Shown: positions 1-6,991, counted from the first letter of the stretch. The stretch is DNA of 17,425 nucleotides from Gardnerella vaginalis (GCA_946997215.1 CAMPUL010000025.1:1-17425); one strand, 5' to 3'. The notes: generated by a model not told the origin, from the sequence alone. Numbers and translations: made by a program.

Positions 1-64
1 CAGCAAGACCTACTGAATTTAAACCGACGTCAATGCCGATAGCATAAGAAATATTGCCTTCCAT
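1..64 (-). CDS. cas9: Cas9 N-terminus (partial; runs off the left edge)
   Basis: Reading leftward from an ATG at 64-62, 21 codons are present: MEGNISYAIGIDVGLNSVGL followed by A. The segment YAIGIDVGLNSVGLA is the RuvC-I motif that opens Cas9 proteins, with the catalytic Asp in IGID. Cas9 is the RNA-guided DNA endonuclease of type II CRISPR-Cas systems. The subtype cannot be told from 21 residues; type II-C is common in Actinobacteria. No Shine-Dalgarno sequence precedes the ATG. An in-frame ATG at 76-74 would give a four-residue longer start and is also without a ribosome site, and an in-frame stop lies at 85-83. Cas1, Cas2, the array and tracrRNA would be outside the window if present. I see no CRISPR array inside it. 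The motif is short but very specific. Confidence 0.85.
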   Translation of the reverse strand, partial: MEGNISYAIGIDVGLNSVGLA

Positions 65-157
65 ATATAAAATCATAATCAATTATTTATATAAATAAAA
101 TAAATATCTATAGATTTTCGCGTAATAAATATCTATAACATAGCATTAACTTAATAA
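65..157 (-). promoter_or_regulatory. AT-rich upstream region of cas9 with a 14-bp direct repeat
   Basis: This gap between the cas9 start and the peptidase remnant is almost pure A+T. It must hold the cas9 promoter if that gene is transcribed from here, but no convincing -35/-10 pair stands out. A TATAAA-like box on the minus strand (91-86) lies 9 nt before the alternative ATG at 76, which would suit a leaderless or very short leader. The 14-mer AATAAATATCTATA occurs twice on the plus strand, at 99-112 and 124-137, exactly 25 bp apart. Confidence 0.35.
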
Positions 158-274
158 CGAGAGTGCCGCACTAACGGCATTGCTAGAAACGTGGACTTGT
201 TCTACAATGCATTCGACGTTAAAGAAGGCGACGAGATGTGGCTCGACCCAAGCGAGCGCGTACACATTTGGTAA
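158..274 (+). pseudogene. pepO: C-terminal remnant of an M13 family (PepO/neprilysin-type) metallopeptidase
   Basis: The frame from 158 to the TAA at 272-274 encodes 38 residues containing CRTNGIARNVDLFYNAFDVK and later GDEMWLDPSERVHIW. This matches the extreme C-terminus of M13 zinc metallopeptidases, where the pattern is N-x-x-x-F-x-x-A-F-x-V-K-x-G-D-x-M and a terminal basic-V-x-W. An in-frame TAA at 155-157 ends the frame upstream. The roughly 600 preceding residues, including the HExxH zinc site, are missing, and the cas9 start on the other strand begins only 90 bp away. The piece has no start codon or ribosome site and cannot be functional. The downstream terminator at 324-362 is probably its original one. 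Confidence 0.8.
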
Positions 275-295
275 ATCGCAACATTTTGTAAGTCG

Positions 296-321
296 CAAAT
301 AATATAAACAAATAATATAAA
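296..321. repeat. 13-bp perfect tandem duplication
   Basis: The unit CAAATAATATAAA occurs twice in direct tandem (296-308 and 309-321), between the end of the peptidase remnant and the terminator hairpin. It has no obvious function and is too short for a CRISPR repeat. Confidence 0.8.
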
Positions 322-323
322 CA

Positions 324-362
324 AAAAAGCCTGCAAACGTTTAATACGTAAGCAGGCTTTTT
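324..362. terminator. Bidirectional rho-independent terminator
   Basis: AAAAAGCCTGC (324-334) pairs perfectly with GCAGGCTTTTT (352-362), giving 11 bp around a 17-nt loop. There are A-runs on the left and T-runs on the right, so it works in both directions. It would end the peptidase transcript on the plus strand and the CAP-protein transcript (stop at 431-429) on the minus strand. Confidence 0.85.
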
Positions 363-394
363 ATATGATTCTTTTTATGTTTATGTGACTTGCT

Positions 395-433
395 AATCAG
401 ACCAAATAATCAGACCAGCTAATCAAACTCACA
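395..433. repeat. Three imperfect 13-bp tandem units
   Basis: Units at 395-407, 408-420 and 421-433 start AATCAGACCA, AATCAGACCA and AATCAAACTC. The third runs into the last codons of the CAP-protein gene on the minus strand. It may be a replication-slippage product. Confidence 0.6.
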
Positions 434-1640
434 CGCCAAAGGCGTATGTCTTAACATCCGACAAGTTGCCGTTCTGATCATATGCCTCAAAATGAGTCCA
501 ATAGATACCTGGACGTGGGCTCCACAAAGCCCAAGGACCATCAAATCCTTCAACCCACTGCTTAGCGTTGTAATCGTAGATCTTAATCTTGGTAGAACCA
601 TTAGGATTATTAGTAGTTGCGCCAAGAAGAACACTATTACCCTGCCATGCAGCGTACGTTCCAGCAATAACAGTCTGACTTGGAACCGTGTAGTGGAAAG
701 CAATTGTCTTCTCTAAAATAACTTTCTTGGTAGAAGGATCGCGTACTTCGCAATGCAACCAATAGTCGCCTGGCCTTGTAACCCAAGAAGCCCAGTTTCC
801 AGTACTCCAATCAGCAATAGTTGCCCACTGCTGAGTACTCAAATTGTAAGAAAGCCAACGATACTCAAGAGTCTTATTGCTATATGCGTTTGCACCAACA
901 GCAATGTCGTTGTCTCGAATAATCCAAGCAAAATCAAGATGAGGAGTGCTATCTAGCTTGCCGTCTTCATAGTCGGTATCTCCAACTTGAGTTGAAAATG
1001 TTAAAGCAGATACTCTGTGGTGAGGGCCGCCGGGAGCTTCGCCATAGCCGAAGGAAATGTTTTCTGGGTTCAAAATTTGATATAAGTGAGCGTTATAACC
1101 GTTTATCATGCCATTAGCTTGACGTAATTGGGATTCCTCTTCGTGTGCCCAATCATACATAGATTCTTTCGCATTTTCGCCCCAAGCAAGGTTCTCGCCC
1201 CAAGCCTTACGACCAGTGTAGTCTGGAGGATTTACGCCGTCTGCCGCCAAATGATCAATCTGTCCATGCTTAGCAGTTTCTGCTGCGCGACGATACGCAT
1301 CTTCTTCGTTTGCGCGATCGTAGCGAATACCATCAATATATTGCTCTTTTGTAAGACCCTTAGAAGCAACATAATCTGCAAGAGGCATACCGTTCATGAG
1401 GGTAACGCCATCTTGATAATACTTTAAGCGCAAATTACGTATTTCGCCTAAAATGTAGCTTGCGAGTTTATCGTCCTTAATCTGCCAATTTGTATTAACA
1501 TTAGCAACACTGTTGTTTGGTAAATCAACCAATGCGCTAGCAGATACTGCAGTAGATCCAATCATTGCCACGCAAGCAACAGCCGATGTTGCAACAGCTA
1601 GGCATTTCTTTACAGAAAACACATGCAACTTATTCCACAT
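429..1640 (-). CDS. Secreted CAP/SCP-domain protein with two C-terminal beta modules
   Basis: The protein has 403 residues. The start at 1640 is chosen because GAGAGGA lies about 9 nt upstream; the frame stays open to another ATG at 1700, but that one has no ribosome site. Residues 1-36 form a signal peptide: basic KK, a hydrophobic stretch, then AVSASA as a likely cleavage site. Residues about 60-205 resemble a CAP/SCP domain, with GENLAWGEN at 148-156, His185 in AHLYQILNPENISFGYG, and an expected His near 130. The C-terminal half holds two similar modules (about 240-318 and 328-403) that share the pattern Y-x-W/K-x-Y-N-x-x-x-Q-W ... W-x-x-RPG-x-Y-W-x-H-x-E, resembling triple-tyrosine or cell-wall-binding beta modules. 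There is no LPXTG motif or membrane anchor, so the protein is probably secreted or wall-associated non-covalently. The exact function is unknown. Confidence 0.8.
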   Translation of the reverse strand: MWNKLHVFSVKKCLAVATSAVACVAMIGSTAVSASALVDLPNNSVANVNTNWQIKDDKLASYILGEIRNLRLKYYQDGVTLMNGMPLADYVASKGLTKEQYIDGIRYDRANEEDAYRRAAETAKHGQIDHLAADGVNPPDYTGRKAWGENLAWGENAKESMYDWAHEEESQLRQANGMINGYNAHLYQILNPENISFGYGEAPGGPHHRVSALTFSTQVGDTDYEDGKLDSTPHLDFAWIIRDNDIAVGANAYSNKTLEYRWLSYNLSTQQWATIADWSTGNWASWVTRPGDYWLHCEVRDPSTKKVILEKTIAFHYTVPSQTVIAGTYAAWQGNSVLLGATTNNPNGSTKIKIYDYNAKQWVEGFDGPWALWSPRPGIYWTHFEAYDQNGNLSDVKTYAFGV

Positions 1641-2030
1641 AAGTGTAGTCCTCTCTCGTATACGAACATAACTATCTCTTAGCAATTTTATGTTCAGCAT
1701 TACAGTAAGTAGAAGTAAATAAAATCTAAGCTCACTCTATGCTAAACAAAACAAAAACCGCTCCTTTAAGTATACCAATCTACATATATTTTTTAGACTT
1801 TTAATCCGATACTCGCTTTTGCATATTTTGTCAAGACTTTTTAATCAATGTGAATAAAACATAGGCTTTAACCACATTTATAAAAATATATTGCGCAACT
1901 ATTTTCCATAATTCATAGTTGATTCTACTGCGGCGAATTTGCCAAAAGCCACGATAATCAACACGGTTTTGCGCGATGAACTTCGAGACTTAAATTAGTC
2001 GCAGTCCAAACTCTTGAAAGGTTGAAAAAT
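1641..2030. other. Divergent intergenic region between the CAP-protein gene and ssb
   Basis: This AT-rich stretch of about 390 bp separates two divergent genes. It holds the CAP-protein leader and candidate promoter. On the plus strand CATAAT at 1907-1912 is a possible ssb -10 box, but no good -35 stands 17 nt before it. The ssb ribosome site GAAAGG is at 2016-2021. I see no RNA gene, LexA-like box or other coding sequence here. Confidence 0.5.
1806..1834 (-). promoter_or_regulatory. Candidate promoter of the CAP-protein gene
   Basis: A perfect TTGACA -35 box reads on the minus strand at 1834-1829. A 17-nt spacer then leads to TATCGG at 1811-1806, a weak -10 matching the first three positions of TATAAT. 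Transcription would start near 1800, giving a leader of about 160 nt before the ATG at 1640. Confidence 0.4.
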
Positions 2031-2645
2031 ATGGCACAGCAACAAGCAACATTAACAATCAGCGGATACGTTGGAAGCGACCCTGTAAACTTTAGTCGAA
2101 ATGAAAACGCGCCCGCATGCTCGCTAAGAATTGGAAGCACATCTTCTTACTATCATAACGAAGAAAAAGCGTGGAAGGAGCGCCCAACAACATGGATGAC
2201 TGTAAAAGCGTACAAGTCTCTAGCGTCAAACGTGTTAAAAAGCGTGCATAAGGGAGATGCAATCGTAGTTTGCGGAAATTTAAATACGGAATCTTGGCAC
2301 AAAGATGGAGAAGACCGATCGCGGGTGGTTCTAGAAGCAACGTCAATCGGACACGACCTAAATCGCGGAATCAGTGAATTTACTAAGACTTCGTACGCTA
2401 GAAACAGAAACGTTGCAAACACAGATTCTAAAAACAAAGACTATAGCGAAAATGGAGATAGTCAAAATCAAAACTTTGCAATGAAGAATCCAATGTCTTC
2501 TAAATCAAATTCTTCTAAATCACAGTCTTCTATTCAAGATAATTCTCAAGAAAATTCTCAAGAAGATGCAGAAATAAGTGATTTTGGAGGCCAATTAGAT
2601 GAAGAACAATACAACGATATTGAAGGAGGCGCCAATGATTTTTAG
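2031..2645 (+). CDS. ssb: Single-stranded DNA-binding protein paralogue
   Basis: The protein has 204 residues. The start at 2031 is set by GAAAGG nine nt upstream; an in-frame TTG at 2022 is less likely. Residues about 7-110 form the SSB OB fold: TLTISGYVGSDP, then RPTTWMTVKAYKSLASNV, then KGDAIVVCGNL and SRVVLEATSIGHDL. The tail is hydrophilic, rich in Ser, Asn, Gln and acidic residues, and ends in GGANDF, which keeps an acidic patch and terminal Phe but not the usual D-D-x-P-F form. The OB fold is diverged from the main replication SSB, so I read it as the second SSB found in bifidobacteria, possibly used in recombination or uptake. It is the only intact plus-strand gene here and appears monocistronic. 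Confidence 0.85.
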   Translation: MAQQQATLTISGYVGSDPVNFSRNENAPACSLRIGSTSSYYHNEEKAWKERPTTWMTVKAYKSLASNVLKSVHKGDAIVVCGNLNTESWHKDGEDRSRVVLEATSIGHDLNRGISEFTKTSYARNRNVANTDSKNKDYSENGDSQNQNFAMKNPMSSKSNSSKSQSSIQDNSQENSQEDAEISDFGGQLDEEQYNDIEGGANDF

Positions 2646-2648
2646 AAA

Positions 2649-2674
2649 AGTCTAATAATATTAAACATTAGACT
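2649..2674. terminator. Weak hairpin after ssb
   Basis: AGTCTAAT and ATTAGACT form an 8-bp stem with a 10-nt AT-rich loop shortly after the ssb stop codon. No T-run follows, so it is a weak or non-canonical terminator. Confidence 0.45.
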
Positions 2675-2716
2675 CAAACATAGTGTTGTTTAAAATTTTA
2701 CTACTGTTATTCATAG

Positions 2717-2785
2717 CAATATTGCCGCTGAAAATAATGCGCACACATACAAAATGTGCAAAGCATTATATCAACGGCAATATTG
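2717..2785. repeat. Long three-segment inverted repeat
   Basis: CAATATTGCCG (2717-2727) pairs perfectly with CGGCAATATTG (2775-2785). Inside it ATAATGC (2734-2740) pairs with GCATTAT (2763-2769), and GCACA (2741-2745) pairs with TGTGC (2755-2759), leaving a 9-nt apical loop. The result is a nested 23-bp hairpin over 69 nt in the convergent gap between ssb and proS. It has no T-run, so it may be a structured RNA, a protein-binding site, a small mobile palindromic element or a degenerate terminator. Confidence 0.75.
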
Positions 2786-2805
2786 TGTTAATCGTTCAAT
2801 TGTTT

Positions 2806-2839
2806 AATCGCTGATTAGTTGTAATCGCTGATTAATTGT
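2806..2839. repeat. 17-bp tandem duplication with one mismatch
   Basis: AATCGCTGATTAGTTGT (2806-2822) is followed directly by AATCGCTGATTAATTGT (2823-2839). A looser related unit precedes it at 2790-2805. It sits just downstream of the proS stop codon on the minus strand. Confidence 0.8.
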
Positions 2840-2860
2840 TACAAATTATTGCGATTACAA
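2819..2860 (-). terminator. Inverted repeat at the 3' end of proS
   Basis: TTGTAATCGC (2819-2828) pairs with GCGATTACAA (2851-2860) over 10 bp around a 22-nt loop. The right arm includes the proS stop codon at 2857-2855. No U-run follows on the minus strand, so termination is possible but not certain. Confidence 0.4.
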
Positions 2861-4684
2861 TTGCTCGCGAACGCGCTCTACAATGCGGCTAGCAGCCTCA
2901 TCCACTGGAACTGCTTCAACGTTTGAACCGTTACGATCACGGATTTCAATCGTGCCATTGTTCACAGTATCTCGGCCAGCAACAGCAATCAGCGGCACGC
3001 CAACAAGCTCCGCGTCCTTAAACTTTACGCCTGGAGAAACCTTTGGGCGGTCGTCAAAGATAACTTCGATTCCTTGCTTGCTAAGCTCTTCAACAACTTT
3101 CTCGGCAGCTTCGAAAGCAACTTGATCTTTGCCTGTTGCAACAACATGAACTTGAGCTGGAGCAATCGCCATAGGCCATGCAAGGCCAGCTTCATCGTGA
3201 TGCGTTTCTGCAAGGCATGCAATCACGCGGCTAACGCCAATACCGTAGCAGCCCATCCAAACTGGCACAGCTTTGCCGTTTTCGTTAAGAACGCTTAAGC
3301 CCAAAGCCTTAGAATACTTTAAGCCAAGCTGGAACACCTGGCCAATTTCCACGCCGCGCTCAAAGCTCAATGGGCCAGAACCATCTGGGCTCATATCGCC
3401 ATCGCGAACCTGGGCCGCCTCAACAACGCCGTCCGCTTCAAAATCGCGGCCGTAAACAGCATTGTAAATGTGCTTGCCGTCTTCATCCGCTCCTGTAATC
3501 CACGCACTGCCCTTTGCAACGTGAGCATCCATCAAGTATCGAACAGGGCAAGCAATCTTGCTACCATCTTTACGAGCTTGTGGGCCTAATACGCTAAAGC
3601 CAATATAGCCCTTAACAAACTCAGGATGAGACTTTAAGTCATCCTCAGTTGCTTCTTCGATTTCTGCAGGAGCAAATTGAGCTTCAAGACGCTTCATATC
3701 TACCTGGCGATCTCCTGGAACACCAATAGCTACGATTTCACGCCATGGCTCATCATGCTCGCCGCCAGCCGCATCTGCAGGATGCTTAACAGCAATAATC
3801 AAGTTCTTCAAAGTGTCGCTTGCTTGCCATTCGCGTCCATCTTTGCGCGGATGCAAATCGTTAGAAACTTTAACCAAAGCTTCAATCGTCTTAGCATCTG
3901 GAGTATCAAGAGCTTCTGCTGCAGGAGTTGCCGAACAGTCAACATCTTGCATTTCTGGAGTTGTCAAAGCCTCAACATTCCAAGCTTTTCCAGAAGGAGC
4001 AAGAGCAAAAGTATCTTCGCCAATTGCCATTGGAGCCAAGAATTCCTCGGAATCCGATCCGCCCATAGGGCCAGAAACAGCGTGAACAATCACGTATTTA
4101 ATGCCCAAACGGTCGAAGATTCGAGCGTAAGCAGCACGCTCTTCAACATAAGCAGACTTCAAACCATCTTCGTCAATCGAGAACGAGTAAGCGTCTTGCA
4201 TAATAAACTCGCGGCCGCGAATAAGACCTGCGCGAGGACGGAATTCGTCGCGATACTTCGTTTGAATCTGATACAAAGTAACTGGCAAATCCTTGTAAGA
4301 AGAATACATATCCTTAACAAGAAGCGTAAAGACTTCTTCGTGCGTTGGAGCAAGAAGGTAGTCAGCCTCATGGCGATCTTTAAGACGGAAGATGTTGTCT
4401 CCGTACTCTTCCCAACGGTTTGTAGCCTCGTATGGCTCGCGCGGAAGAAGCGCTGGGAAGTGAACTTCTTGCGCACCAATACCGTTGATTTCTTCGCGAA
4501 TAATCGCTTGAACTTTGTTAAGTACTTTTAGACCAAGCGGCAACCACGTCCACACGCCTGGAGCAGATTTACGAATGTAGCCTGCACGCTGCATAAGTTT
4601 TGCGGAAGTCACGTCCGCATCTGCTGGATCTTCGCGCAGCGTACGAAGAAACAGTTTAGACATACGAAGTACATTAGAACCCAT
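2855..4684 (-). CDS. proS: Proline--tRNA ligase
   Basis: This class II synthetase charges tRNA(Pro) with proline. Start 4684 gives 609 residues beginning MGSNVLRMSKLFLRTLRE, the form expected from Bifidobacterium homologues, with TGGAAC just upstream. An ATG at 4663 is possible too, and the frame stays open to 4720. From residue 1: THEE at 114-117, motif 2 YRDEFRPR at 144-151, an inserted YbaK-type editing domain at about 230-400, motif 3 GCYGIGVSR at 478-486, and the anticodon-binding domain from about 500 to the end. That domain order is the bacterial long form with cis-editing of mischarged alanine. Length is normal and all core motifs are intact. I saw no T-box leader. It follows the helicase gene by 78 nt and could be co-transcribed with it. 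Confidence 0.95.
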   Translation of the reverse strand: MGSNVLRMSKLFLRTLREDPADADVTSAKLMQRAGYIRKSAPGVWTWLPLGLKVLNKVQAIIREEINGIGAQEVHFPALLPREPYEATNRWEEYGDNIFRLKDRHEADYLLAPTHEEVFTLLVKDMYSSYKDLPVTLYQIQTKYRDEFRPRAGLIRGREFIMQDAYSFSIDEDGLKSAYVEERAAYARIFDRLGIKYVIVHAVSGPMGGSDSEEFLAPMAIGEDTFALAPSGKAWNVEALTTPEMQDVDCSATPAAEALDTPDAKTIEALVKVSNDLHPRKDGREWQASDTLKNLIIAVKHPADAAGGEHDEPWREIVAIGVPGDRQVDMKRLEAQFAPAEIEEATEDDLKSHPEFVKGYIGFSVLGPQARKDGSKIACPVRYLMDAHVAKGSAWITGADEDGKHIYNAVYGRDFEADGVVEAAQVRDGDMSPDGSGPLSFERGVEIGQVFQLGLKYSKALGLSVLNENGKAVPVWMGCYGIGVSRVIACLAETHHDEAGLAWPMAIAPAQVHVVATGKDQVAFEAAEKVVEELSKQGIEVIFDDRPKVSPGVKFKDAELVGVPLIAVAGRDTVNNGTIEIRDRNGSNVEAVPVDEAASRIVERVREQL

Positions 4685-4720
4685 GCGTTCCAATCTATTT
4701 GCGCATGAGGACATAAACAC

Positions 4721-4740
4721 TTGTTTACGCTGCTAAACAA
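4721..4740 (-). other. Small hairpin in the proS leader
   Basis: TTGTTTA (4721-4727) and TAAACAA (4734-4740) form a 7-bp stem with a 6-nt loop about 36 nt upstream of the proS start. No T-run follows, and its function is unknown. Confidence 0.4.
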
Positions 4741-4762
4741 ACTCGCAATACGTAATTTTAAA

Positions 4763-6226
4763 CTAAAACTCGTTATCGAAGGAAAATTCGTCATTATCTG
4801 CGTAATCGCTAGAGGCGAAAATATCAAACTCTTGCTGATCGGCAGAATCGCCATTTGCGCTATTCGCATTATTTGTAAACGCGCAAGCGCCATCGTTTGC
4901 AAGAATCTCACTAGCTCGTTTAGAAGCCTCACGCAAAGATCCATCTAGTAGCACAGCATCCGCACAAACACTAAACGCGCGGTCATTAATACCCTCTAAA
5001 TAAAGCCCACTCAAATTTTCCACTCTAGAAAGCGCAACGTAGCCCATTCCAGGCGCAAAAGTACGGCGCAAATCCATAACAGCACTATCAAGCGTCATGC
5101 CTTGCGACTTATGAATCGTAATTCCCCACGCGCATCTAAGTGGCACTTGATTTACGCTAGCAAGAACCGTTTCGCCATCCGTCATCTCCCACGCAGCAGG
5201 CTTAAGAGTAACAATATTGCCGTTTTCAAACTCAACAATCGGCCAGCCACCTTTGGATTCAGGCACAAATCGCAATACGCGCCCAACAGAGCCGTTCACA
5301 TATTGCTTATCTTGGTCGTTTCGCAAAGCCATTACAGCCGCGCCAGCCTTTAGTACAAGACGCTCAGGCGCAAGCATGTTCTTTTTTAAGCGATCCACAA
5401 GATTTTTAGGCCCAGCTTCCGTTGCTACAAATTCGTGAGGCTCAGCATCAATCGCAGCAAGTTGCACATTATTTAAGCCATCTGCTTGCGAGTTTGTTGG
5501 AAAAAGATGAACCGAAACTTCACTATCTTGAGGGTATTCGCCAAGGCGACTAGCAAGAACTTGCTTATCTTCATCACTCACGCGCCCACAGCGAATATCC
5601 GTTAAAACACTAAGAAGCTTGCCATCATCTTGCCTGTGTTGCTCCGTTAAATAGCACACAACAGGCTTTAGAGAATCCCACGCAAAAGATTGCGTAATAT
5701 AGCCTTCGGGATTTTTGCCAGCAGCAGCATACTTTTCTCGCGACGCAATAAACTCGGGGCTTGGCTCAAATACATCGCGATTTCGCATAGACGTGCTAAC
5801 AGGCGGCAGCTGGAAGAAGTCGCCAGAAACCACCACTTGAAGTCCGCCAAATGGAGCAGGATTTTTGCGCACTTTACGGCATACTTCGTCAACCATGTCG
5901 AAAAGCCAAGCGTGAATCATGGAAACTTCGTCCAACACAAGCACGTCTGTGGCTTTTATGCGCTTTCCTCGCCGAGCTCTAATGGTTTTAAGAAGCGAAT
6001 CGGTAAGCGCGTTTGCAACGCCTGTTCCACTCCACGAGTGAATGGTTTGGCCGTTCAAATGCGTTGCTGCAATGCCCGTTGAAGCCGTTACCGCAACGCT
6101 TAAACCGTTTTCGCGCATTGAGCGCACAGCACGATTTAAAACATACGTTTTTCCAGACCCAGGAGCGCCTGTTAAGAACACGCTTGCGCCTGCGTTTATT
6201 ATTTCTAACGCTTCCGATTGCTTCAT
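4763..6226 (-). CDS. PIF1-like superfamily 1B DNA helicase
   Basis: The protein has 487 residues from an ATG at 6226, preceded by AAAAGG with 8-nt spacing; a GTG at 6235 overlaps that site and is unlikely. Helicase motifs, in residues: Walker A GAPGSGKT 20-27, motif Ia ASTGIAA 48-54, Walker B LVLDEVSM 96-103, motif III GDFFQLPP 135-142, motif IV QHRQ 196-199, motif V ITIHKSQGMTLD 369-380 and motif VI VALSRV 397-402. This is the PIF1/RecD-like 5'-to-3' arrangement, so it is expected to unwind DNA in replication, recombination or G-quadruplex removal. The last 40 residues are an acidic, Asn/Ser-rich tail ending FDNEF, perhaps a protein-interaction tail. It lies 57 nt after orn and 78 nt before proS on the same strand, so all three may share a transcript. 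Confidence 0.9.
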   Translation of the reverse strand: MKQSEALEIINAGASVFLTGAPGSGKTYVLNRAVRSMRENGLSVAVTASTGIAATHLNGQTIHSWSGTGVANALTDSLLKTIRARRGKRIKATDVLVLDEVSMIHAWLFDMVDEVCRKVRKNPAPFGGLQVVVSGDFFQLPPVSTSMRNRDVFEPSPEFIASREKYAAAGKNPEGYITQSFAWDSLKPVVCYLTEQHRQDDGKLLSVLTDIRCGRVSDEDKQVLASRLGEYPQDSEVSVHLFPTNSQADGLNNVQLAAIDAEPHEFVATEAGPKNLVDRLKKNMLAPERLVLKAGAAVMALRNDQDKQYVNGSVGRVLRFVPESKGGWPIVEFENGNIVTLKPAAWEMTDGETVLASVNQVPLRCAWGITIHKSQGMTLDSAVMDLRRTFAPGMGYVALSRVENLSGLYLEGINDRAFSVCADAVLLDGSLREASKRASEILANDGACAFTNNANSANGDSADQQEFDIFASSDYADNDEFSFDNEF

Positions 6227-6240
6227 TGGCAGCACCTTTT

Positions 6241-6283
6241 ATTTGCGCTATTTGCGCTATTGAGTTTAATGCGCTTAATGCGC
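6241..6283. repeat. Two 9-bp tandem duplications in the orn-helicase gap
   Basis: ATTTGCGCT is duplicated at 6241-6258 and TTAATGCGC at 6266-6283. All four units contain GCGC. They fill the gap between the orn stop codon and the helicase ribosome site on the minus strand. Confidence 0.75.
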
Positions 6284-6991
6284 TTAATAATCGCGCTTTT
6301 CTGCGGAATTTACGTCTTCTAGAGCTTCGCCTCGGCGCTCGTAATCGCGAAGCAAACTCGTGCTTTCAACGTGTTGTGCGCCCGCTTTTGCTTGGGCTTC
6401 GCTTGGGCCTGGAGCTGGAACGAACATCATATCGCGGTAGTAGCGCAACTCGTCAATCGACTCAATAATATCCGCGAGCGCACGATGGCCTCCGTGTTTT
6501 GCTGGCTTATTGCGGTAAACATCTGGGTAAAGTCTGCGAGAAATCTCCTTCAACGTGCTTACGTCGATTACGCGGTAATGCAAATTTGCCATTAAATCTG
6601 GCATGTAGCGGTCGAGGAACTTTTTATCGGATCCAACAGAATTTCCAGCAAGATGTGCTTTTCCGCGCTCTGGCAAAAAGCGCTTTACGTACTCAACAAC
6701 CTGCTTTTGTGCTTCTTCTAGAGGCAAACCGTTTTTATTCCACTCGTCAACAAGACCGGAAGACGTGTGCATATTGCGCACAAAATCGTTCATATTAGCC
6801 ACAGCAGCATCGCTTGGCTTAATCACTAAATCAATGCCATCGTCTAGAACTTTCAAATTAAAGTCAGTTGGAACTACAGACACTTCGCATAATTCGTCGT
6901 GGAAAATATCGAGACCCGTCATCTCGCAATCAATCCAAATTAAACGCGATTCTTCCGGCGTAAACGTAAGATCTTCCTTAGCTTCTGCCAT
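6284..6991 (-). CDS. orn: Oligoribonuclease
   Basis: This 3'-to-5' exoribonuclease degrades di- to short oligoribonucleotides to mononucleotides in the cytoplasm. It finishes RNA decay and removes pGpG. The start at 6991 gives 235 residues and is chosen for the ribosome site AAAGGA 7 nt upstream; the frame extends to a start at 7027 without such a site. DEDDh active-site residues are Asp21 and Glu23 (WIDCEMTGL), Asp122 ([12 protein letters not shown]), and His169 and Asp174 (HRALAD). The body matches the family. The C-terminal 45 residues (after PAPGP) are a polar extension common in actinobacterial homologues. It stands downstream of the antitoxin-like gene and may be reached by its transcript. 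Confidence 0.95.
   Translation of the reverse strand: MAEAKEDLTFTPEESRLIWIDCEMTGLDIFHDELCEVSVVPTDFNLKVLDDGIDLVIKPSDAAVANMNDFVRNMHTSSGLVDEWNKNGLPLEEAQKQVVEYVKRFLPERGKAHLAGNSVGSDKKFLDRYMPDLMANLHYRVIDVSTLKEISRRLYPDVYRNKPAKHGGHRALADIIESIDELRYYRDMMFVPAPGPSEAQAKAGAQHVESTSLLRDYERRGEALEDVNSAEKRDY

Noticed and set aside
296..433. A CRISPR array near cas9
   Set aside because: The tandem 13-mers have no spacers and are far shorter than CRISPR repeats; no other array-like structure lies in the window.
2031..2645. A phage or plasmid origin for the SSB gene
   Set aside because: No phage or plasmid gene lies nearby, and the protein resembles the chromosomal second SSB of bifidobacteria as far as can be judged without a search.
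3677..4531. A 284-codon open frame on the plus strand antisense to proS
   Set aside because: It lies wholly within the well-supported proS gene, has no recognisable domain or ribosome site, and its composition is that of an antisense shadow.
4685..4762. A T-box or other riboswitch in front of proS
   Set aside because: The 78-nt leader is too short and has only a 7-bp hairpin; no T-box sequence is visible.
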